Assembly (NCBI RefSeq): GCF_003202235.1
Contig: NZ_MASU01000002.1
Span: 496,001 to 560,000 of the forward strand
Origin: Prauserella flavalba
GTDB taxonomy: Bacteria > Actinomycetota > Actinomycetes > Mycobacteriales > Pseudonocardiaceae
Length of the DNA stretch: 64,000 nt
Direction of reading: 5' to 3'
The first letter of the stretch is position 1; every line of letters begins with the position of its first letter. A program made the position numbers and the translations under genes. The notes beneath the pieces were generated by a model, which saw only the letters and a list, made by a program, of their open reading frames with translations, ran no database searches and was not told where the DNA came from. Of the stretch, positions 7,520 to 15,459 are shown one piece after another.

Positions 7520-8568
7520 GAGCGCACCAACGCCCCGGGTGCGGCCCGCTCGGCCATGCGCCGCAGGAACCGCCGTGCCGCCAGCCCGCCGGTGTCGATG
7601 TTGATGCTCAGCTCCTGGTAGCCGTCCGGTTCGGACTGGATCACCTGCTCCAGCACGTCCAGGGCCCGCACGTCCTGGAGCACGACCGTGCGGTTGCTCT
7701 CGGCGAGGAAGTCGGAGACCTCCTGGTCGTCGAGCGCGAAATCCCGCGCCACGGCCCAGAAGTCGTGCGTGCTGTGCTCGGTCTCCGGCGTGATCGCGTA
7801 CACCACCTCGACGTGGAAGGCGTCCGGATCGGTGCCGTCGTCGTTCGGCAGCACGCCAACCGGCGCGATGCGGCTGTGCAGCAGGTACAGGCACGGCGGG
7901 TGATACTCGATGTCCTGCCAACGCGTGATCCGGCCCTCGATCCCGGTGGACCTCGCGTAGAACGACGGGCATTCGGCGTCGGCCATGTGCCGGGAGACGT
8001 AGATGATCTCGTTCTCCTCGTCGACCTCCGTGGTGATCGGCGTGTTCGCCACCTCCGGCGTGCCGATGTAGCCGCCGTGCAGGTAGGTCTCGTGGGAGAG
8101 GTCCATGAGGTTGTCCACGAGCAGTTCATAGCGCGCCCGCAGCGGCTCCATCCCGGACACCGTCGTGTACGCGGGGTCGGCCAGCCACGGCGCGCGGGGG
8201 ACCAGCGTGGGGTCGGCCTTGTCGCGGTCACCGATCCACACCCAGACGAAGGAGTCCTGCTCCACAAGCGGGTAGCTGGCGACGCGCGCGGTGCGCGGGA
8301 TACGAGACTGGCCGGGCACGAACACGCACGAACCGGCCCGGTCGTAGGTGAACCCGTGGTAGCCGCACACGATGGTGTCGCCCTCGAGCCTGCTCTCCGA
8401 GAGCGGGTAGCGGCGGTGCACGCAGCGGTCGGCGAGCGCGACCGCGTCGCCGGACTCGGTGCGGTAGAAGACGATCGGCTCGCCGAGGATCGTGCGGGGA
8501 AACAGTTCGCGCCCGAGCTCGCGGCTGTAGGCGGCCACGTACCACTGGTTGCGGGCAAAAGTCGGCAT
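7516..8568 (-). CDS. Rieske non-haem iron oxygenase, VanA-like (aromatic O-demethylase/hydroxylase)
   Basis: A 350-residue oxygenase subunit. The Rieske [2Fe-2S] ligands are Cys49-His51 (CVHRRYPL) and Cys68-His71 (CGYHGF). The mononuclear iron ligands lie in DNLMDLSHETYLHG, with two histidines, and a later Asp. Size and motif spacing fit vanillate O-demethylase-type or phthalate-type oxygenases, which work with a VanB-like reductase such as the one downstream. The substrate is unknown; demethylation of a methoxy aromatic would release formaldehyde. The start is ATG 8568, with AAGGAG 8 nt upstream. It is the first gene of a four-gene reverse-strand operon, divergent from an MFS transporter. 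Confidence 0.92.
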   Translation of the reverse strand: MPTFARNQWYVAAYSRELGRELFPRTILGEPIVFYRTESGDAVALADRCVHRRYPLSESRLEGDTIVCGYHGFTYDRAGSCVFVPGQSRIPRTARVASYPLVEQDSFVWVWIGDRDKADPTLVPRAPWLADPAYTTVSGMEPLRARYELLVDNLMDLSHETYLHGGYIGTPEVANTPITTEVDEENEIIYVSRHMADAECPSFYARSTGIEGRITRWQDIEYHPPCLYLLHSRIAPVGVLPNDDGTDPDAFHVEVVYAITPETEHSTHDFWAVARDFALDDQEVSDFLAESNRTVVLQDVRALDVLEQVIQSEPDGYQELSINIDTGGLAARRFLRRMAERAAPGALVRS

Positions 8569-8740
8569 CGACGTCGCTCCTTGCGCGGGTGGTGGGAGAC
8601 GCCCCGACTGTGCTGGCAGCGGTGCGACCGCGGCCACGCCGGTTTTCACCCACTGAAAGCTTTTCGTGGTTTCCCGCACATTCCATTCACCGGAACGGGG
8701 GACGGGCGAATCGGGACGTTTGTTGCGACCGTGCTGCCCC
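8569..8740. promoter_or_regulatory. Divergent promoter region, oxygenase operon / MFS transporter
   Basis: A 172 bp spacer between two head-to-head genes, clearly lower in GC around 8640-8695. It contains AAAGCTTT (8657-8664) within TGAAAGCTTTTCGTGG, a possible half of an IclR-type site. No -35/-10 pair stands out on either strand. Confidence 0.4.
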
Positions 8741-10192
8741 ATGACACGGTCAGAGCCGACGCCGTTCCTGGCGGGCGAACAGCAGACCCGCAAGCCGTAC
8801 AAGGCGTTGTGGGCGGTACTGCTGCTCGGCTGGGTGGTCAGCTATGCGGATCGCACCCTCACCGGCCCCGTCGTGAGCTGGATGATCGCGAACGAGGTCG
8901 GTTTCATCGGCGAGTCCAGCGATCCGCGCGCGCTCGGCGGCCTGGTCGGCTCGCTGTTCTTCACCGGCTACATGCTCACGCAGTACCCCGGCGGCAGGCT
9001 CGGCGACCGCTTCGGCCACCGCGAGATGATCGTGCTCTCGCTGCTGTGGGCGGGTGTGCTGACGCTCGTGTCCGGTGTCGTTGTCGGGCTCATCGCGTTC
9101 GTCGGCGCGCGGGTGCTGACCGGTCTCGGCGAGGGCGTCTTCTACTCCAACGACCGCACGCTGATCCTCAACCACACCCCGCCGAAACGGCGCACGCTCG
9201 GCCTTGGCGTGGTGATCTCCGGGCTCTCGATCGGGCTCACCATCGGCATCATCTGCACGCCGCTGCTGATCGACTGGGGTTCCGCGCTCGGCATGGGCGC
9301 CGAGGCGTGGCGGATGCCGTTCGTGGTGTTCGCGGTCGTCTCGCTGATCGTGGCCGGGCTGTGCTGGTACTTCTTCCGCGCCCGGCTCGACGGCAGGCTC
9401 CAGCTCGGGCCACCGATGCTGCGGCTGGTCGGCGTCTCCGCGCCCCTGCTCGTTGCGGTGCTCGGGCTGTTCATCGTCGCCGACGAGCTGCGCTGGCCCA
9501 CGTGGGGCACCGCGATCGGCTCCGGGGTGCTCGCCGCGATCGTCATCGCCGTCATCGTGGGGCGCCTGCGCCGGACGCCGGAGGCGTCCACCCTGCTCAG
9601 CAGGGACATCGTGATCGTCTACGTCGCCTACATCGCGATCCTGTGGAACCTGTGGTTCTTCAGCTTCTGGTCGGTGGAGATCGTCCGCGAGGCCACGGAG
9701 AGCTCGCTGCTCGCCGCCGCGCTCACGGCGGCGTTCAACGCGGGCGCCGGCATCCTCGGCTTCCCCGCGGGCGGCTGGCTCGCCGACCGTGCGCTGCGCA
9801 AGGGCTACGGCCGCAAACCGCTGCTCATCTCGTTCAGCGTCGTCTACTCGCTGCTGGTGTTCGCGTTCGCGTTGTCGATCAGCGGTGACGGGGAGCCGTC
9901 GCTGTTCCTGCTGGGGCTGATCCTGTTCTGCTCGGGCCTGTTCTTCAACGCGCTGCAGCCGATCGCGCAGGGCATCACGGGCGACCTGGTGCCGGAGAAG
10001 CAGCGCGGGTCGGCGTTCGGGCTGCTGAACCTGATCTCCGAGATCGGCGCCGTCGCGAGCCCCGTGGTGAGCGGCGTGCTGCGCGACGCCACGGGCAGCT
10101 GGGCCGTCGGCACCTGGGTCGCGGGCGGCATCATGCTCGCCTCGGCAGGCCTGTACGTCCTGGTCCGCGAGAAGCGACCCCAACTGCAGTGA
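8741..10192 (+). CDS. MFS transporter (anion:cation symporter-like)
   Basis: A 483-residue inner-membrane transporter with about twelve hydrophobic helices. The MFS signature between helices 2 and 3 reads GGRLGDRFGHREM, and helix 1 carries ADRTLTGPVVSWM, the pattern of ACS-family carriers of organic anions such as aromatic or sugar acids. The central loop (about residues 215-290) is longer than usual and includes two extra hydrophobic stretches, so 13-14 helices are possible. The start is ATG 8741; an upstream in-frame ATG would place a polar leader over the promoter. Divergent to the oxygenase operon, it probably imports that operon's substrate. Its stop codon lies inside a palindromic element. 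Confidence 0.85.
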   Translation: MTRSEPTPFLAGEQQTRKPYKALWAVLLLGWVVSYADRTLTGPVVSWMIANEVGFIGESSDPRALGGLVGSLFFTGYMLTQYPGGRLGDRFGHREMIVLSLLWAGVLTLVSGVVVGLIAFVGARVLTGLGEGVFYSNDRTLILNHTPPKRRTLGLGVVISGLSIGLTIGIICTPLLIDWGSALGMGAEAWRMPFVVFAVVSLIVAGLCWYFFRARLDGRLQLGPPMLRLVGVSAPLLVAVLGLFIVADELRWPTWGTAIGSGVLAAIVIAVIVGRLRRTPEASTLLSRDIVIVYVAYIAILWNLWFFSFWSVEIVREATESSLLAAALTAAFNAGAGILGFPAGGWLADRALRKGYGRKPLLISFSVVYSLLVFAFALSISGDGEPSLFLLGLILFCSGLFFNALQPIAQGITGDLVPEKQRGSAFGLLNLISEIGAVASPVVSGVLRDATGSWAVGTWVAGGIMLASAGLYVLVREKRPQLQ

Positions 10193-10238
10193 AGGCCACC
10201 TTGCCTGCGTTGAACGCAGTGATGGTGGCCTTCACTGC
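10186..10238. repeat. Dispersed palindromic element, copy 2 (GCAGTGAAGG type)
   Basis: Outer arms of 15 bp (10186-10200 with 10224-10238; GCAGTGAAGGCCACC) enclose an inner palindrome CTGCGTT-G-AACGCAG (10205-10219). It overlaps the MFS stop codon and lies between convergent genes, so it is placed to terminate both. Confidence 0.85.
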
Positions 10239-10249
10239 GGCCGGGGTGG

Positions 10250-10894
10250 TCAGGAGCCGAGGAAGCGCAGCACCGCGAGCACGCGGCGGCTGAAACCCGT
10301 GGTGTGGGCGAGGTCGAGCTTGTCGAAGATCGCGTTGACGTGCTTCTCGACCGCGCTCTGCGACACGTGCAACTGCTCCGCGATGCCCGCGTTGGTGTGG
10401 CCCTGCGCCATTTTCTCCAGCACCTCGCGCTCGCGGGCGGTCAGCCGGGTGAGCGGGTCGACGTGCGTGGTGCGGGCCAGCAGCCTGCGCACCACCTCGG
10501 GGTCGAAGGCAGCCCCGCCCGCGGCCACGCGCTCCAGCGCGTCGAGGAACTCGCCGACCTGCGCCACGCGGTCCTTCAGCAGGTAGCCGACCTTGCCGGC
10601 GTCGTCGGTGATCAGCTCGGTGGCGTAGCGCTTCTCGACGTACTGCGAGAGCACGAGCACGCCGATCTCCGGCCAGCGGCTACGGATCTCCAGCGCCGCG
10701 CGCAGGCCCTCGTCGCTGTGGGCGGGCGGCATGCGCACGTCGGTGACGATCACGTCCGGCCGGTGGCGCTCGGTCTCCCTGATCAGCGCCGCGCCGTCGT
10801 CGACCGCGGCCACCACCTCGTGGCCCTCCTCGGCGAGCAGGCGGACCAGCCCCTCGCGCAGCAGGGTCGAGTCCTCGGCAAGTATCACGCGCAC
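10250..10894 (-). CDS. NarL/LuxR-type response regulator
   Basis: A 214-residue two-component response regulator. The receiver domain (about 1-120) has the acidic pair E7-D8, phospho-acceptor Asp52 (VIVTDVRMPP), the switch serine in VLSQYVEKRY and Lys near 106 (YLLKDRV). The C-terminal LuxR helix-turn-helix (about 150-210) contains LTAREREVLEKMAQGHTNAGIAEQLHVSQSAVEKHV. The start is GTG 10894, which overlaps the end of the sensor kinase gene by 10 nt, so the pair is translationally coupled. The regulon is unknown; nearby candidates are not indicated by any repeated site. Confidence 0.92.
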   Translation of the reverse strand: MRVILAEDSTLLREGLVRLLAEEGHEVVAAVDDGAALIRETERHRPDVIVTDVRMPPAHSDEGLRAALEIRSRWPEIGVLVLSQYVEKRYATELITDDAGKVGYLLKDRVAQVGEFLDALERVAAGGAAFDPEVVRRLLARTTHVDPLTRLTAREREVLEKMAQGHTNAGIAEQLHVSQSAVEKHVNAIFDKLDLAHTTGFSRRVLAVLRFLGS

Positions 10895-12042
10895 GGCAGC
10901 TCCGCCTCGATCGTGGTCGGCCCTCCGGCCGGACTGTCCACAGTGAACACGCCATCCACGGCGGCGACGCGCCGGGCGAGCCCGGAGAGTCCTCCGCCGG
11001 AAGCCTGCGCGCCGCCCGCGCCGTCGTCGGTGATCCGCACGGTCACCATCGTCTCGTCCCCGGTGACGCTGATCCCGATCCGGGACGCGCCCGCGTGCTT
11101 GATCGCGTTGGTCACCGCCTCCGACGCCACGAAATAGGCCACGGTCTCGACGGCCGCGCCCGGCCGCTCCGGAAGCGCGTAGTCGAGCGTCACGGGCACG
11201 CTGGAGCGTTCGGCGAGCGACTCCAGTGCCACTTCCAGCCCGCCGGAGTCCAGCGCGATCGGATACACCCGCCACGTCACCTCGCGCAGGTCCTGCAGCG
11301 CCTGCTGCGACTCGTCGTGCGCCTGGCGAACCAGTTCGCCTCTGTGCTCGGGATCCTTGCTGCGCAGGGCCCTGCCGAGCACCATGCCGAGCGCGACGAG
11401 CCGCTGCTGTACGCCGTCGTGCAGGTCCCTTTCGATGCGCCTGCGCTCGTCGTTGACGGCCTCGATCACCTCGGCTCGGCTCGTGGCGAGCTGCGACACC
11501 CTGCGGCGCAACAGGTCCTGCTCGCTCGGCCCGAGGAACCGGTGCGCCACGCGGCGATCCAGCGTCGCGACGCCGATGAGCCCCTGCACGGCGATGAAGA
11601 TCAGCAGGAGCCCGAGCAGGAACACCGCGGGGAGGTCGTACCAGTCGTGGTCGTCGCCGATCGGGTCCCCGCCGCCGATGGGCGCTCCGGAGAAGAACTG
11701 GCTGGCCATCACCAGTCCGGACACCGCACCCCACAGGATGAGCACGAAGACCCCGGCGCCGAGACCACCCACGACGCAGCGCACGGCGAGGTACTCCAGT
11801 GCGCGCCTGCCGCCGTAGTCGGCGGAGTTCTCGTTGCGCAGGTACCGCGCGAGGCGTGCGCGTTCCACCTCGGCGAGCAGGCGGGCCCCGGCGAACACCC
11901 TCCGGCGAGCCGAGGGAACGGCGAGCGCGGGCAGGGTCAGCAGCACGTAGGCCGCCTCGGCGAAGGCGAGCACGGCGCCGAGCGCCAGCCCGATCGTGGT
12001 CCGGCACCCTCGGCGCAGGAGTCCGTCGGCTGCTCGGGGCAC
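10885..12042 (-). CDS. Membrane sensor histidine kinase (HisKA_3 type)
   Basis: A sensor kinase of about 385 residues, partner of the overlapping response regulator. The N-terminal half has about four membrane helices in two pairs (ALGAVLAFAEAAYVLLTLPAL; VGGLGAGVFVLILWGAVSGL; AVFLLGLLLIFIAVQGLIG) separated by a loop with GGDPIGDDHDWYD. The dimerisation/phosphorylation helix has ERRRIERDLHDGVQQRL, the HisKA_3 motif with the phospho-histidine. The ATPase domain has SEAVTNAIKHAGA (N box) and DDGAGG (G1). The start is uncertain: GTG 12042 is chosen, while TTG 12093 would add 17 residues. The sensed signal is not evident; no extracellular domain of size is present. Confidence 0.87.
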   Translation of the reverse strand: MPRAADGLLRRGCRTTIGLALGAVLAFAEAAYVLLTLPALAVPSARRRVFAGARLLAEVERARLARYLRNENSADYGGRRALEYLAVRCVVGGLGAGVFVLILWGAVSGLVMASQFFSGAPIGGGDPIGDDHDWYDLPAVFLLGLLLIFIAVQGLIGVATLDRRVAHRFLGPSEQDLLRRRVSQLATSRAEVIEAVNDERRRIERDLHDGVQQRLVALGMVLGRALRSKDPEHRGELVRQAHDESQQALQDLREVTWRVYPIALDSGGLEVALESLAERSSVPVTLDYALPERPGAAVETVAYFVASEAVTNAIKHAGASRIGISVTGDETMVTVRITDDGAGGAQASGGGLSGLARRVAAVDGVFTVDSPAGGPTTIEAELPCA

Positions 12043-12212
12043 AGCCCCGAGGCTAATCGCGTGGTCACGCAGCGGTACTGAGGTTTTCCACAAGATCGCC
12101 CTGTGGTGGGCGCCCCCGGAAGTCGGCGCCCCACTTCATGGCGACAGCACGCGCGCGTCCGTAGCGTCGAGGGTAGTTGCCCAAAACGAACAAATGACCC
12201 GAAAGGCCATAC

Positions 12213-12863
12213 ATGACCGCGCAGCTGGCCCAGGACAACTCAGGCGAACTCGGAGGTATCGCCGGATGGGCCGTCGACCTGATGGACGTGCTCGGCGGAC
12301 CGGGCGCCGCCATCACGGTCGGCTTCGACAACCTGTTCCCGCCGATCCCGAGCGAACTGGTGCTGCCGTTGGCCGGGTTCAGCGCGGCCAACGGCACGTT
12401 CTCGCTGGTCGAGGCCCTGATGTGGACCACGGCGGGGTCGGTGCTCGGCGCGATCATCGTCTTCTACCTCGGCCAGCTGCTCGGCCGTGACCGCACCCGG
12501 TGGCTCATCTGCAAGCTGCCGCTCGTGAAGCCCGAGGACTTCGACAAGGCCGAGGAGTGGTTCGCGAAGCACGGCACCAAGGCGGTGTTCCTGGGGCGGA
12601 TGGTGCCGTTGGTGCGGAGTTTCATCTCGCTGCCCGCAGGCATCCAGCGGATGCCGTTCTGGATCTTCCTGTCGCTGACCACGCTCGGCAGCCTCATCTG
12701 GAACTCGATCTTCGTGGTCGCCGGCTACGCACTCGGCGCCAACTGGCACGTGGTGGAGGAGTACGCGGGCGTGTTCCAGATCATCGTGATCGTCCTCGGT
12801 GTCGCCGCGGTGACCCTCTTCGTGGTCAAGCGCCTCCGCGACCGCGCCCGCACCCCCGCCTGA
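12213..12863 (+). CDS. DedA family membrane protein
   Basis: A 216-residue integral membrane protein of the DedA/VTT family, some members of which transport lipid carriers such as undecaprenyl phosphate or phosphatidylethanolamine. The first conserved motif, NLFPPIPSELVLPLAG, is at residues about 40-55. The second, FLGRMVPLVRSFISLPAG, near 125-145, carries the conserved G-R-x-x-P-x-x-R-x-x-x-S-x-x-x-G pattern. Four or five hydrophobic segments follow the usual layout, and a basic tail RLRDRARTPA ends it. The start is ATG 12213 after GAAAGG. It is convergent with lon, with a large palindrome between. Confidence 0.9.
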   Translation: MTAQLAQDNSGELGGIAGWAVDLMDVLGGPGAAITVGFDNLFPPIPSELVLPLAGFSAANGTFSLVEALMWTTAGSVLGAIIVFYLGQLLGRDRTRWLICKLPLVKPEDFDKAEEWFAKHGTKAVFLGRMVPLVRSFISLPAGIQRMPFWIFLSLTTLGSLIWNSIFVVAGYALGANWHVVEEYAGVFQIIVIVLGVAAVTLFVVKRLRDRARTPA

Positions 12864-12878
12864 GCGGATTCGCCAACT

Positions 12879-12931
12879 GCCCCCAAGGCCACCTTTGTTG
12901 CGTTCAACGCAACAAAGGTGGCCTTGGGGGC
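12879..12931. repeat. Dispersed palindromic element, copy 3 (GCCCCCAAGG type)
   Basis: A perfect 24-bp inverted repeat (12879-12902 with 12908-12931) with a 5-nt TTCAA loop. The left arm begins GCCCCCAAGGCCACCTTTG. It fills the gap between the convergent dedA and lon genes, ending 3 bp from the lon stop, and is well placed as a bidirectional terminator. Confidence 0.9.
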
Positions 12932-12934
12932 TTC

Positions 12935-15367
12935 TTACGCCGCGTGGGCCAGCCGGGTCGAGGCGGGCTCCAGTGCCAGGTCCAGCACCTCGCGGACGCT
13001 GCTCACCGGGTGGACGTCCAGCTCGGCGAGGATCTCCCCGGGCACGTCGTCCAGGTCCGGCTCGTTGCGCTGCGGGATGATCACCGTCCGCATGCCCGCC
13101 CGGTGCGCGGCGAGCAGCTTCTGCTTCACCCCGCCGATCGGCAGCACGCGCCCCGTCAGCGACACCTCACCGGTCATCGCCACGTCGGCCCGCACGAGCC
13201 TGCCGGACAGCAACGACGCCAACGCCGTCGTCATCGTCACGCCCGCCGACGGTCCGTCCTTCGGCACCGCACCCGCAGGCACGTGGACGTGCACGCCGCG
13301 CTCCTTGAGGTCGCCGACCGGCAGCTCCAGCTCGGCACCCCGCGAGCGCAAGTACGACAGCGCGATCTGCGCCGACTCCTTCATCACGTCACCGAGCTGA
13401 CCGGTCAGGGTCAGCCCCGTGCCGCCGGTCTCCGCGTCGGCCAGCGACGCCTCGACGTACAGGACGTCGCCGCCCGCGCCCGTCACCGCGAGCCCGGTCG
13501 CGACACCCGGCGTCGCCGTGCGCTGCTCACCGGCCGGCAGCGACGACTCCGGCACGTGCCGCGGCCGCCCGAGGTAGCCCTCGAGTTCGGGCACACCGAC
13601 CGTCAGCGGGAGCGTGGCCTCGTTCAGCGCGACCCTGGTCGCCACCTTGCGCAGCACCTTCGCGATCGTGCGGTTCAGGTTTCGCACACCCGCCTCGCGT
13701 GTGTACTCCGCCGCGATCCGGCTCAGCGCCGCGTCGGTGAACGTCACGTCGCCCTCGGCCAGCCCCGCCCGTTCGAGCTCGCGGGGGAGCAGGTGGTCGC
13801 GCCCGATGGTCACCTTCTCGTGCTCGGTGTAGCCGTCGAGCGTCACCAGCTCCATGCGGTCGAGCAGCGGACCCGGAATGGTCTCCAGCGCGTTGGCCGT
13901 GGCGAGGAACACCACGTCGGAGAGGTCCAGCTCCACCTCGAGGTAGTGGTCGCGGAACGTGTGGTTCTGCTCGGGGTCGAGCACCTCCAGCAGCGCCGCC
14001 GTCGGGTCGCCCCGGTAGTCGGCGCCCACCTTGTCCACCTCGTCGAGGAGCACCACCGGGTTCATCGACCCGGCCTCCTTGATCGCGCGCACGATCCGGC
14101 CGGGCAGTGCGCCGACGTAGGTGCGGCGGTGGCCCCTGATCTCGGCCTCGTCGCGGATACCGCCCAGCGCTACGCGTACGAACTTGCGCCCCATCGCCTT
14201 GGCGATCGACTCACCCAGCGACGTCTTGCCGACACCGGGAGGGCCCGCCAGCGCCAGCACGGCGCCGCCGTGCCGACCGCCCACAGTGGACTCCGCTGTG
14301 CCCGACGGCGCCTCGGCGGTAAGGAGTGCCTCGGCGCGCCGCTGCCGCACGGCGAGGTACTCGATGATGCGTTCCTTCACGTCGTCGAGCCCGGCGTGGT
14401 CGGCGTCGAGCACCTCACGCGCGCCCGCGATGTCGTGCACGTCGGTGGTCCTGACCTGCCACGGGATGTCCAGCACAGTGTCGAGCCACGTGCGGATCCA
14501 GCCCGCCTCGGGCGACTGCTCGGAGGTCCGCTCCAGCTTGTCGACCTCGGCGAGCGCGGCCTTGCGGACGTGCTCGGGCAGGTCGGCCGACTCCACGCGG
14601 GCGCGGTAGTTGTCCTGGTCGGCACTGCCGTCGAGCTCACCGAGCTCCTTGCGGATCGCCTCGAGCTGGCGGCGCAGCAGGAACTCCTTCTGCTGCTTCT
14701 CCATGTCCTGCTCGACGTCCTTGCGGATGGTGTCGTTCACCTTCAGCTCGGCCAGGTACGCCCTGCCGGTCTCCAGCGCCGTCTCCAGCCGGGCGGTGAC
14801 ATCGAGCGTGCGCAGCAGCTCGAGCTTCTGCTCGGTGGTGAGGTACGGCGCGTTGCCGGCGAGGTCCGCGATCGCGGAGGGGTCGTCGAGCTGCTGCACC
14901 GCGTCGAGCATCTGCCACACACCGCGCTGCTGCAGCAGCGAGATCACGACCGACTTGAACTCCGCCGCCAGCTCACGGGTGCGCTCGCCGACGGGCAGTT
15001 CGACCGCGGGCTCGGCGTGCACCCACCTGGCGTCGCCGGGGCCGTCGGCGGGGGAGCCGACGAGCGCGCGGCGCGTGCCACGCACCAGCGCGGCCGAGGA
15101 ACCGCCGGGAATGCGGCCGATGCGCTCGACAGTCGCGACCGTGCCGACCTCGGCGAGCTCGCCGTCGATCCTGGGCACGATCAGCACCTCGGCCTTGCCC
15201 GCCGCCGACCGGATTCCGGGCAGCGACGCGACACCCGGCGCCTTCGCCTGCGCCGACTCGACCGCGTCGCGGGTGTCCTGCTCCGCGAGGTCGAAGGGCA
15301 CCACCATGCCCGGCAGCACGACGTCGTCGTCGAGTGGGAGTACGGGGAGGAGCTGTGTCTGGGTCAT
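12935..15367 (-). CDS. lon: ATP-dependent Lon protease
   Basis: An 810-residue cytosolic AAA+ protease that degrades damaged and regulatory proteins. Order: N-terminal substrate domain (about 1-200), coiled-coil linker, AAA+ module with Walker A GPPGVGKTS near residues 374-382 and Walker B VVLLDEVDK, and a C-terminal protease domain with the catalytic dyad Ser near 706 (PKDGPSAG) and Lys near 748 (GGVKQKLLAA). The length is normal. The start is ATG 15367, preceded in frame by an unused TTG. An inverted repeat of HAIR type lies 17 bp upstream, so HspR control with heat-shock induction is likely, as known for lon in Streptomyces. Confidence 0.96.
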   Translation of the reverse strand: MTQTQLLPVLPLDDDVVLPGMVVPFDLAEQDTRDAVESAQAKAPGVASLPGIRSAAGKAEVLIVPRIDGELAEVGTVATVERIGRIPGGSSAALVRGTRRALVGSPADGPGDARWVHAEPAVELPVGERTRELAAEFKSVVISLLQQRGVWQMLDAVQQLDDPSAIADLAGNAPYLTTEQKLELLRTLDVTARLETALETGRAYLAELKVNDTIRKDVEQDMEKQQKEFLLRRQLEAIRKELGELDGSADQDNYRARVESADLPEHVRKAALAEVDKLERTSEQSPEAGWIRTWLDTVLDIPWQVRTTDVHDIAGAREVLDADHAGLDDVKERIIEYLAVRQRRAEALLTAEAPSGTAESTVGGRHGGAVLALAGPPGVGKTSLGESIAKAMGRKFVRVALGGIRDEAEIRGHRRTYVGALPGRIVRAIKEAGSMNPVVLLDEVDKVGADYRGDPTAALLEVLDPEQNHTFRDHYLEVELDLSDVVFLATANALETIPGPLLDRMELVTLDGYTEHEKVTIGRDHLLPRELERAGLAEGDVTFTDAALSRIAAEYTREAGVRNLNRTIAKVLRKVATRVALNEATLPLTVGVPELEGYLGRPRHVPESSLPAGEQRTATPGVATGLAVTGAGGDVLYVEASLADAETGGTGLTLTGQLGDVMKESAQIALSYLRSRGAELELPVGDLKERGVHVHVPAGAVPKDGPSAGVTMTTALASLLSGRLVRADVAMTGEVSLTGRVLPIGGVKQKLLAAHRAGMRTVIIPQRNEPDLDDVPGEILAELDVHPVSSVREVLDLALEPASTRLAHAA

Positions 15368-15384
15368 CAATACGCTCCCGTCTT

Positions 15385-15405
15385 GTTGAGTACATCTCGC
15401 TCAAC
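15385..15405. promoter_or_regulatory. HAIR-type operator (HspR site) upstream of lon
   Basis: GTTGAGT-N7-GCTCAAC on the + strand, i.e. GTTGAGC-N7-ACTCAAC on the coding strand. The HspR consensus is CTTGAGT-N7-ACTCAAG. The spacing of 7 and the TTGAG/CTCAA half sites match exactly; the outermost bases differ. Its position just upstream of lon supports the call. Confidence 0.75.
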
Positions 15406-15459
15406 TTTCTGGAGCGTCTCCAGATTCCCCGCTGGTGTTCGCCGGGAGCGATCAGCGCC

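Noticed and set aside
8657-8664. AAAGCTTT as a defined IclR operator
   Set aside because: A single 8-bp palindrome is too little to assign; kept only as a note on the divergent promoter region.
12725-12907. Small peptides encoded by the palindromic elements (for example NATKVALGA read from 12879-12931 and 5305-5357)
   Set aside because: Both strands and several frames are open because of the repeat itself; no start context. Treated as a repeat, not a gene.
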